A DNA stretch of 64,000 nt from Odiellus spinosus (Eukaryota; Arthropoda; Arachnida; Opiliones; Phalangiidae): assembly GCA_963920705.1 (NCBI GenBank), contig OY987231.1, positions 23,696,200 to 23,760,199 of the forward strand. Direction: 5' to 3'. Below the pieces are notes generated by a model. The model saw nothing but the letters and a program-made list of their open reading frames with translations, did no database searches and was not told where the DNA came from. This document shows, piece by piece, positions 38,971 through 48,792 of the stretch; the stretch's first letter is position 1; every line of letters begins with the position of its first letter. The position numbers and the translations under genes were made by a program.

Positions 38971-41866
38971 TCGGATTAATCATTAAAATTGGTATAGATT
39001 CAAGTGATCAACAAGAGTTTTTGCCCAATTGATCGATCACTTAGACCCAGATAATAATTTTATTTTTACGTGATATGTGGACTTTAGTACCAGCTTTAAT
39101 TTTATCCATTTCACTAGATTGCTTAGCTCTGAACCAAATAGAATTATACTTGACTCTTGTGGGTGAGGGCGGAGATTAATTTTTAGACTCAAATTCTCCA
39201 ATAAACAATAAAAAAGACTCGTTAATTAAAGAAAACAAAAACAACCATTTATTTATCTTTCGCCCCTTAAATTTAATTCGATTCTAATTAATTACCGTAA
39301 CTACAATTGCTTTCTTTAATAATATATAACAATTTATAAATTAATAAATACGCGAATTACCAGTAATTATTAATATTAATATTATTAATTATATTATATA
39401 TTTCTATTTAAATTTAACAAATATTTGGATCGTAATTTTGATATAAAAATGAGCAATTATTCACTGACTGCGCGTGCGTGAAATATATTAGCAAAGGCTT
39501 AATTTTCACGCGACAGAAAATTTCCATTTATCTTTTAATTTTTCCATTTAAAGTGACGCTATCACCCATTTTCGTGAAAATTAAATGAAATTTAAGTAAC
39601 ATTTTAAGAAAAAATTGTTAAAAATAATTCAAAATGACGCGAATTAACTCTTTAATAGCAAAATCACGTTGGTATAATTATCGTCTTCGATTTAGCCATA
39701 CGTGATATTTTTTTCGCGCGGTCTTTATCGTGAAAGTACTTAATCGACTTTTAAACTTAATTAATTAATCCACATTCTATGCCATTAAGCGGAAAGGAAA
39801 CTATGTATTTTTGTCATTTTAGTTTTCAAGGTTCTTAAAAATGTGTCAAAGCAAAGGTGTAAGATTTTTACAAAGCTTTTTAATATCATAATTCATTAGC
39901 TTTCGAAAACGAGGGTAACAGAGTCACTTTATTCCAATGAAACGACATTTTTCAAGGCATGATGAAGTCCATTTTTGCAAAATATTTTTATTTTAAATTT
40001 ATAAAGGCTTGATAAAGAGTTCCTTGGCGTTTTGAAAATACGGGAAATGTGTCTGACGTCACTCGCGCAAAATCCTCGGTACAGGTGTACATATTAGATC
40101 CACAATCTTCTTGACTTTATACCTATATTAGATGGAACCCTGTAAAAATACGTATAACTGTATTACGTACGCCACGAATAGATATACTGTATCTATGGCT
40201 TTGATATTAATAGCGCTTACAAGGTTATTAAAGTGAGGCTGAAAAGGAGATTGTTTCCTTATCGCCTGATTTGTCTTTTTCGTAAAAGAACTTCAGTTAC
40301 TTACCAAGATAACGGAATAGAGTTATATTTATACTAATGGAGCTCATTGAGACCTTTAAAAAGATACCAATCACACCTAAATCGGATAATAAACAACAAA
40401 GCTACGAATTTTTAAAGAAAAATGGCAATATTTTCGTAATGACGTCACGGTGGAATATATAATTCGCGTTATTTTTATTTATTAACCGATTTTGACGTAC
40501 TTGGTGTCATTTTAAAGCTCTTTAAAAGCTACAATGAACGATGATGATTATATAACATAAATTTTATTTCTAAATCGATTTAAAGATGCTTAAAGTTGAC
40601 CCTCGTGATCCGAAATCGCGAATGTTTATTGAGAATTTTATATCTTTTTCATCGTCACCCGTTTTTATTTTAAGTTTTACTTTTTTCCTTTATTTTTCGA
40701 TAAGAAGTTTATTTATCTGTCGGTTAAATTGAATCAATTTCGAATATATATAGAGCGAGGCTTATTCCGTATTAATTTTATCGCGGCTGAAGGTCAGGGT
40801 TAGAACTCGAATAACTTTCACCCAGGCGATTACGTCACGACTCTGTCGATAAGATTTATTTAATATATATTGGATTTATATTTAATATATAGTTTCTTTT
40901 AACCGCAATCTTATCTATATAATCTAATTGAAGGGCGGGCGTTATGAGTCAAGGGCAAGGTTATATTACAATGTACGTCATTTCAACAACGTTTCTTTGT
41001 AAAAACTTACGTTAATTATTTTAACTTTGTATCCAAGCCATTTTCAAGGACCCCCGCTTTATAAGTACAGCCACGAATAAGATCAGAAGGAGATAAAGAT
41101 AAGAAGTATGAAACTGTATCCATCCCTTTAATACCAAAAGCTCCTAACTTATTCCAGAAAAGTAATTAACACCCAGTACATACTTTCTCTAAGCTCGAGA
41201 GCGAAATTAAAACTATAGCTATCACCCCCGTTACGCTTCGGTTATTTGGACTCTTCCTCGAGATTTTGAGAAGCGGAATGAGTAACTTAATTTAAACTTA
41301 AGCTTAGCCCCATTAGCGTTCGATCAAGGGGGCTGACACTCGCGAAATCAGGTGTACAAAGTTTTTGCACTTTTTGTACTATCAAAGCTGAACTCAGAGT
41401 TCATAAGAGTTCAAACTCAATGCATTGTCATAGTTGAACTCAGGTGTACAGCGAATTCTGACCCCTCGACCCTAATTAGCGAATAGGTCTTTGCCACGAG
41501 TTCTAAGTTAGTCGCGCCTACATTTTTATTTAAAAAAATTATGTCTAAATGTGAATTTCGATTCCTTCTAAGCTCGCTACAAAGTGTAGTTACAATTTAT
41601 ATAGAAATTCCGATAATCGGCGACCGCAATAATATTTCTTATAAATTCAAGGTCATTTTTGTTATAAAATGTTCGAGTTTTATCAATTTTGTAGCAATGA
41701 TTATTTTATACTTCCTCAATTGCTTCAAAAACTTTCCATTGAAAGTTATAACTACGAGATAATATTCTGAAAATATCGAATTTCAAGATATCTCAGCATC
41801 GACAATATCTCTCCCTCTTAGAACTAATATCGCCATCTGTTTTTCAAGCGGTACACTCCTCGGATT
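38971..41866. other. Intergenic DNA downstream of the RBCK1-like gene
   Basis: No gene recognised. Minus-strand copies of the GTACTTTCACG repeat at about 39640-39750 and 40250-40290. Several AGAGTTCA and GTGTACA words at 41350-41460. The 73-codon frame at 41541-41762 is unassigned. Confidence 0.4.
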
Positions 41867-41872
41867 TTTATT
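41867..41872 (-). promoter_or_regulatory. Candidate poly(A) signal of the RBCK1-like gene
   Basis: AATAAA on the minus strand, 85 bp beyond the stop codon at 41957-41959. It is the first canonical hexamer downstream that I noticed; no cleavage site was checked. Confidence 0.5.
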
Positions 41873-41956
41873 GAAGAGAGCAAAATTCTTGGGCCGAGTT
41901 CAATTTAATTAATTATCAAATTTGATTAATTTTAATCTCTAAACCAACCTGATATT

Positions 41957-44900
41957 TCAATGACAATAATTGCATAGAGTATGACATCTGACCCCGTTGA
42001 CCCCGCATTTACATCCCGCACTCGTGTCACCTCGACCCTGCAAATGATAAAAATTTAATTGGTCGCATTTTAGTACGATTAGATTATTATTTACCCCTGG
42101 TCCCCAACGAGGTCCTTTAGTGACCCAACAGATTTCAGTTTGACAAACGGAACATTTCAACCAATCGCAGCCCCATTTTTTCATGACGATAACTCTGCAA
42201 GTCGGGCAATGCATAGCTTGTCCTTCTTTCACCATATTCTGAAATTTAAAAATAAATCGTGACGTCATAGTAGTAAAACCACACTCCTCCTTACTGATAC
42301 GGAGTCAGCGAGATTAAAAAAACCTAATTGTTGTAAAATTTGGTTCTAATTTCTTAAGAGCGAAGAGTTTTACTTAAAGGGATAAAAACCAGTCATATTT
42401 ATTGATTTTTAATTATAGGCCTAATCCAACGGTAAAATAATTTCAAAACCAAAATTGTTAGGTTGCATTATCCCTTTAAATATTTCAATAACGGGTACTT
42501 ACGTCTAAGTATTCCTTGGTTTTCTTGGCATCCTCGCTGGCGGCCGCGTCGTATTCTATCTCGTCTTGATATTGTTTGCAATCTTTACCCTCGTGTATGG
42601 CTTGACAAGTTAGACAATTTTCTAAAGCGCAAACGGGGCATTGGAATACGTTGACGTTATCTTCGTACAAACACCATCCCGGACAGTCCGGCGACTTGCA
42701 ATGGAAACTGTTCGCGGCTTTACTTTCGGCCGCCACCATACTTCGTTGTAAATGTTTCTCGAACATTTCTTCATTCACTAACTGGGAAAATGTACAAAAA
42801 ATGCTTAAGAAAACGTTCGTTTAAATACTTAATAAGTTAAATCCAAATTTATTCGAGAACGTTCTATAAACTAGGATCCCTTAATAGTATACGTAAATTA
42901 AAACTGATCGAAGTAGTAATGTTTTAGTTTTATTTTAATTTTTTGCGCCCCTTTGATTTTCTAAAGTCATCTTTGCCTTGGGCGCGGTTGTACAAAGGCA
43001 AAAACATTTCTACAGGGGCTTAATACAAAACGTATTATCAAGTTTGCTCCCGCGGGTTAGGCTGCCTCTCTTTCAGTGTTGCGCGGCTGTTGAAACAGGG
43101 GACATTCAAAATACGTACAAATTATGGAACTAAGCTTAGCATTGATACTTATTCTTAATAATATAATTTTTATTAATTAATAATAATAATATAAATAATA
43201 TTTAAAAACTTGATGAATATTTAGAATACTAAGAATATGAAGAATATTTAGAATACTAAGAATATTTAGAATATTAAGAATATTTAGAATACTATGAATA
43301 TATAGAATACTATGAATATATAGAATATTTAGATTTCTAAGAATATGAGGAATATTTAGATTTCTAAGAATATGAAAAATATTTAGAATACTATGAATAT
43401 ATAGAATATTTAGATTTCTAAGAATATTTAGAATACTACTAATAATATTGTAAATATACTTATACAGAGAATATCTCTCTATATATATTGTATTATTTGT
43501 TGAATGTTACCGCTTTAATTTCTCGTTCTAACAAATGACTGTCGCAAGAATACTCGTTGTTTCTGAATGGGCATTTTATAACGGCGTCTTCGCTATATTC
43601 CACGGCTTGGGCTAAACATTCTCTGAAAGATAAATTATTGTTTCGTTAAAATTGGCGGAAACCCCATTTTTACTTCCAACCTAAAAGGTCAATTGACTAA
43701 CTTGCAAAAATTGTGCAAACAATCTCTTAGTACGGTCCCTTCGCCGATTTCAATTTCCAAGAAACAAATGGGACATTCGAATACTTCCGCGTTCTGGATG
43801 AGATCTTGGTCTTCCAATTGCATCAATTCTTGGTAATTGAGTTGTTTAGCGTCTTCAAATACTTCGTTATTGTCGTCAGACTAGAAATACGAAGTTAATA
43901 TAATTATACTCTCTGAGTTTAATTAATTTCTCTGTAATTGTATTACCTCATCCTCTCGTTCTTCCTCCGCTTCGATAATTTCGTCATCAGTTACGTCACT
44001 TTCGACGTCATCGTTAACTGGCTCGCTTTCCTCCGACGTTTCGGTACTGGTCAAGCTGTCCGATGCCTCTAAAACTTTCTCCTTAACCGTGGGTTGGGGA
44101 TCTGTAGTTAAAATCATAATTTTAGTCGTTGGAAACTCTTTTAAAAATTTAGGGACTCCAAAAATAAATGCTTTCACGTTTTAAACTGTAAAGGGAGTGT
44201 GAAATGTAAAAGATTTTTTATCCGTACCAACTTCTTCTTGTAAAGTCTCTAACGCTTCGTGGCTATTGGCCGCGGCCAATGATTTTTGCAGTTCTTCGGC
44301 CAATAACATGTTTCTAGTGGCCGCGGTCATTCTGTTGACGATTTCGGTCAGAGCTTCGAAGGATTCGATGCCGCAATTTTTATTAATAGCTATATTTTTC
44401 TGGTCGTTGTCGTAGGCGTCGGCTTGATCGCGTTTGACCTTTTCTTTATCCGGCGCCACGATGTACAGAAAAATTGGGCAACCGGGGGTACAAACGTCAA
44501 GGTTACCCAACGTAGACTCGTCATTAACCACGAATGTTTTGCCCAAAATCCATCTTTGAGTTTTAACCGCGAAATGCAATTCTTCTTCGACCTGTTTTTG
44601 TTGTAAATGTTGTTCGTACGAATTGTCATTATCGATAAAAAGATAGTTACTACGAACTTACCTTTTGTTTCAACATGGCCACGGTCATTTTGGGATGTAT
44701 TGACAAAGGAATGGGTCCTTGATGATTGTCCTTGTCTTCGACGTAAAGACTAACCCTATAATTACCAAATAATCGTTTTTATAAATGATAATGACCTCTA
44801 ATTTTTAATTATTCTTAATTGAAACATTACGTTGTTTGTTTATCTTCATTCGCTTTGTCTTTATTTTTGAATCGGGTCAAGGAACCGGTGACTTTCTGGA

Positions 44901-47900
44901 GAGCCAATTCTCTGGCCAATACGGCCGCCTTTTGATGTTGGCCGTTAGCGATAGCCGCTTCCAATTGGCTGAACAAATTAGCCGACTTGCTGTTCTGTTC
45001 GGCCATTGTATCGTGAACCAATTTTACCGGCAAAGGTGGTTTACCTCGAAACGTATAGGCGTACGAGTTAGGCTTAGCGGTATTACGAAGTATAACAGCG
45101 AGCGAATTTTCTATAAACTTACCGGCGCATACGGCTGTCGTGGCTCGATTTCTGGACATGATCGGCGAAGCGTTGGGGGTCAAGCACATCCGGTTGTTGT
45201 ACGCCGATGACGCGATATCCGACTGTTGATTGACGAATCGTCCCAGCGATAAAGTGGAGCCGTGTCTGTTTCGGTTCTCTTTGGAGAGGCGCCTGAGTGC
45301 TTCCCTGTTCTGAATAAATGGAGCAGAATTGTTGTTTCCGACATTGTTCTGAGTATCGCGATCATTGCGAGAAGCGTTTTCGTAACGATCTATCTGAATT
45401 TCGGGCTCTTTAAAATCATTGTACGTCTTTCGGGACAACGGAACGGACGACTGAGGCGTAATGGTTCTGACTACTTCGCTTCTGGACTCCAGACACGGCG
45501 AAGATTCGTTTCTCGTCAGATTGGCTTTTTCCTCGGCTTTCTTAGCATCCTCGGCTTTCTTCGCCTCCTTGGCTTCCTTGCTTTTAAAGTTGAAGGTCCA
45601 TTTGGTCGGGAATGACTTCAAACTCTTTTTGTCTTCTTTGTTGAGGATGGGAGCGACCGCGACGGGAATGGGGACTATCTTAGGTTTAGGAGCAGTTATT
45701 TTAACCGGTTTAGGTTCTGGTTTGGTCGCTGGTTGCGACGTCGACGTACTGGCGATTTGTTCCGCCTTTTCCGTGAATTTTGTGAAGGCGGCTACGAAAT
45801 CTTGCACGGTCGGTTTCGATTTGACCACTTGTTCGATTTCGGTCAATATTTCCGTCACTTCGTCTTTATTCTCTTCCGATTTTTTTAAATTTTTTTTACT
45901 TCCGCCGAGTAACTTCCGTTTGCTTTTTTTACTACTTTTCGAGTTGTCGTCGATCGCCAAGTTAGTTTGGGACGAAGATGTTTTCATAATTGGTTTAGTT
46001 GTCTCAACCGTAACTTTCGAAGTACTTTCCTTTTTCGTGACTTTATCGTCTTCAGTTTTTGGTTTAGCTCTGTCTTTTTTGCCTTCTTCCTTTTTCAATT
46101 TCGCTTCCGCTACTACCGGTTTAGCTTCCGTTTGAGTTACGACTTCTTTCTTGGTACTCGGATCAGCGATATTCAAAATCTTGGCACTCTTCGTGTCTTC
46201 GTCGGTTTTCTTAAACTTCGAAGACGTAGCTAAATTAACCTCTAGCGATGATATTTCACCGTGGACTTCCGGTTTTTTCGCCTCTTCCGCTCTTTCCGCT
46301 TCCGCTACCATTGAAGATAAATCGGAAACGCTACCTTCGGATTGTATACTTTTATCCAAATTAATTTCCAAGGTGGCCCCGGAACTGGTTCTGGACAGTC
46401 CCTCTCTCGGCGTATATCCAAATAGAGTCATTGTGTCGTGAGATAAGGTTTTTTTAGGCAGAGCGGGTGGTTGAGGGGCCAACCTCTTCTTCGGAGAACC
46501 TTCCTTCTTGAGTTCTTCGGAATTGGGAGTTTTATCTTCGAGCGGTGGTTGAGGCGCTTTCTTTTTGGGAGTTCTTCTCGGATGGGGCGAGATGGTGACC
46601 GGATTATTCAATTGTTTAAGTTCTTTAACTCGAAGGGTGGTTTCCGGTGTTTGACTATTAGTTCCGGAGAAACTGTTACTTCTAGCCGAATTACCGACGA
46701 ACGTGTATTTCGTCGCGATTAAACTTATGTCAATTTCGTTTCTGGCGTCGTCTAACGATCTAATCACGGGCAAACGATGACTCCTGGTACTGGTAGTACT
46801 ATTAAGACTAGTTGTTGAATTAGTTCCTTTTATTTCCGGCTTGATGACGTTTTTATCCGGAAATTTTGGTGAAACGGGTCTATGATGAAGAGTAGTTGGT
46901 GGAGCGGGCGCCGCGGTTTTTTTCTTCATCGGAGTAATTGGCGTCGCGCTGAGGAAATCGCGAGTATTAGCCGAGCCGTGACACGTCGAGTTCAGTTTCT
47001 CCAAACCGGAACAACTGAAGTTCTTTCTGGGCGGTGGTAAGACAACTTCCCGCGGATTTTGACCGCAAGAAACGCACTGATGATTGGTGGGAAACGATCC
47101 GCATGATCCCGCGATTGATCTGACGTCGCAACGGGGTGGATTACGCCATACGTCACCGCCGGCGCTGACGGCTCCCAAAGTATTTGGCTGACGGGAAGAT
47201 TCTGGACCGGAAACGAAAGATATCTTATTCTTTTCGCTAGCTAGGATGTACTTCCGGTGTTTCTTCTTCTTTTTCTTATCACGATGTCCGACTCCCGGTA
47301 GAAAGCAAGCCATCAAGGTTTTAAACTTTCCGTTATTTCTATCGTCGTCCGAACTGTCCGAAGTCAATTCCTTAGCGATCAAGATGGTAGGAGGACCGAC
47401 GGAAGCGGGACAACTGACTACCGATTGTCTGCTACTACTTTTCCAAGACTTGAAAGGGAATTTCGACAAGTCGTCTTCGTCGGACCATTCGCCAAACCCC
47501 GGTACATTCCCGACAGTTTCTTTGATGGTCACCGATTTGTGTCTCGTGGCGTTGCGCGGGGTACTGGTTACGAAACAACGCGTTCCGTTGGCTCCGGCGG
47601 CTTCGTGGTAACAAGGAGTAGTAGTCGTCGTCGGTGACGCGTCGCACGCGTGATCGTGATAATTACAACAGTGTTGGAGATGATTTTCGTGAAGTACTCG
47701 AAGGTGGTTGTCTTCGTTCGCGCGTGACTGAAATTTAGAGTACACTATTTGTTTTTGTTGGTCATCCTTTCGTTTCTTTCCAATTATTTTATAATTTTTT
47801 TGCTCCATAATTTTTTTCGACACTCTTCCCCATAAATCCTCGCGAGCGGAAGTGACCAACGTACCGGAAGTGGGGGAACAGTGTCGATTTATGTTTCTAT

Positions 47901-48792
47901 TAAATTAATCAATATAAAAAACCGTCTCATGCAGATTGGTTTTTCGGAGTCGTTCGTTTTGGTTTTGGGGGACCCGAAGGGTTTTACTTTTTTGCCTCAA
48001 AGGTTACCTGACTAGTTAGTTTTTTAAATCAATTAAAGTAAAGGATGACGTCATTCTTACCTTTTCCCAAGTGGCCTTGTTTCTCGGCGGTGTTTGAAAA
48101 TTGTGGGTCGTGTCTTTCTCGCTACGAGTTGCGCGACCTGTTGACGACCGGGAAGAAATCATTGGTTTCATTATTAGAATCGGACTCTTTGATTGTAATC
48201 TTACCAAAGTTCGTTTCGCCATTATATTCTTCGGCTTTCATTAGCGCCATGACGGGCAGAAAGAAGGCGTGATTAGGCCTAGTTGTAAAGTATTGTTTAG
48301 TGCCGAATTTTCCATCGCTAGTTCCTATCGGTCTGTCCTGCGAATCAAAACAACAACAGTTTTTAGGCCAAATGTTTTTGAAGCGTTTTCTCATCTTCGA
48401 CTTACGAATTCAACACCGACGCTCCAATCGGGAGAAACTAACGGTAACCTCCCGATCCACCTCGCCGTACCTATTTCCGGTCCAGAATCCCTTAACCAGA
48501 CTACCCTTTCTCCCAGAGACAATGCCGGCGCTTCCGGCTCGCCTCTACCGATTCCCGGAACCAAGGGTTTTTGATCTATAAGATCGAGATTTTATTTTCG
48601 TATCAGTCGTTTCTTAAGCCTTAATTGTAAGTAATTGATTCGTTTACCCAAATACGTGTTTGTTCTTGGCCACGGATAGTTTCTAAACGCCCCCGGATAG
48701 AGGTGTTGTCTGGTATTACCGTTGCCATTATTATTGTTGTTGTTGAAGACAGACCCGCTGCCATTATTCGCCGGAAATCTACCGTTGCTCAT
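41957..48792 (-). CDS. RBCK1: HOIL-1/RBCK1-like RBR E3 ubiquitin ligase with N-terminal CAP-Gly domain, 13 coding exons
   Basis: Exons in transcript order: 48792-48648, 48575-48406, 48337-48205, 48137-48061, 47727-44831, 44755-44662, 44591-44228, 44101-43947, 43880-43702, 43622-43511, 42781-42503, 42238-42095, 42037-41957. The sum is 4830 nt, 1609 aa, and every junction keeps phase with GT-AG sites. Seen in the protein: a CAP-Gly domain at about 67-137 (LGERVVW, GTARWIG, GVEF, then GTSDGKF and PNHAFFLP); a disordered Lys/Ser/Thr/Pro-rich stretch at about 150-1085 with PxxP motifs; LTM-like helices at about 1090-1125; a ubiquitin-like fold at about 1142-1225 ([14 protein letters not shown]); RING1 from C1381 ([15 protein letters not shown]); IBR; and RING2 with [10 protein letters not shown], whose C1559 matches the catalytic Cys of HOIL-1. 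The C-terminus GDTSAGCKC...CNYCH is the HOIL-1 zinc tail. Family knowledge: HOIL-1 pairs with HOIP and SHARPIN in LUBAC and makes ester-linked ubiquitin. Odd: the added CAP-Gly domain and no NZF finger between the ubiquitin-like domain and RING1. Confidence 0.9.
42374..42480. mobile_element. Short TTTAAAGGGA-family MITE in RBCK1-like intron 11
   Basis: A stretch of about 107 bp has matching ends: CTTAAAGGGATAAAAACC at the left and GGTTGCATTATCCCTTTAAA at the right, read inverted. It contains the family's inner ATAGGCCTAAT block. It lies in the 264-bp intron between exons 11 and 12 (42239-42502). No coding capacity. Confidence 0.6.
43140..43470. repeat. Degenerate AT-rich tandem repeat in RBCK1-like intron 10
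   Basis: The sequence is an irregular array of GAATATTTAGAATACTAAG-like units with variants (TATGAATATATAGAA, TTTCTAAGAATATGA). It fills much of the 729-bp intron 42782-43510, the longest intron of this gene, and carries no other recognisable signal. Confidence 0.8.
44831..47727 (-). other. Giant 2.9-kb exon 5 encoding the disordered linker and LTM-like region
   Basis: This single exon holds about 60% of the RBCK1-like protein. The open frame runs on to 47859, but that first stretch is intron. The acceptor TTTCAG just above 47727 is in phase 0 with the upstream exon ending ATWEK, and accepting it gives a total length divisible by three. The encoded region is low in hydrophobic residues, with Lys tracts ([10 protein letters not shown]), poly-Thr, proline motifs such as KKKAPQPP and [12 protein letters not shown] that resemble SH3 ligands, a CxxC pair (HQCVSCGQN) not followed by a clear second pair, and long Lys/Glu stretches. 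Its last 50 residues ([11 protein letters not shown]...[10 protein letters not shown]) resemble the HOIL-1/SHARPIN tethering helices. Confidence 0.8.
48205..48575 (-). other. CAP-Gly domain coding exons (exons 2 and 3) of the RBCK1-like gene
   Basis: Exon 2 (48575-48406) encodes the first half of the domain and ends with GVEF at donor GTAAGT. Exon 3 (48337-48205) starts after a TTCGCAG acceptor with [11 protein letters not shown] and continues [14 protein letters not shown]. This is the CAP-Gly pattern of a GERV-type strand, RWIG, G-V-E, DG, YF and a final PNH-x-FF turn. In family terms it looks closest to the CAP-Gly domains of CYLD (which read RWIG...GTDGTFRG...YFTC...ALF), not the GKNDG type of CLIP proteins, but this is judged by eye. 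Such domains bind EEY/F tails or proline-rich partners. A stop codon in the exon 3 frame at 48122 is avoided by a 67-bp intron (48204-48138, GTAAGA...CAACAG), so the reading frame is intact. Confidence 0.85.

Noticed and set aside
45461..46135. 224-codon plus-strand frame
   Set aside because: It is the antisense shadow of the Lys/Ser-rich exon 5 of the RBCK1-like gene; the sense strand has coherent domains and splicing.
47728..47859. Extension of the large minus-strand frame to 47859 as the N-terminus of the RBCK1-like protein
   Set aside because: The extension begins at a non-ATG codon. A strong TTTCAG acceptor in phase 0 lies above 47727 and the upstream exon ends in phase 0 at a GTAAGA donor; using them gives a CDS divisible by three with an intact CAP-Gly domain.
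48122..48204. In-frame stop (48122) in the CAP-Gly frame, suggesting a broken gene
   Set aside because: A 67-bp intron with GTAAGA donor and CAACAG acceptor removes it and restores phase into exon 4.
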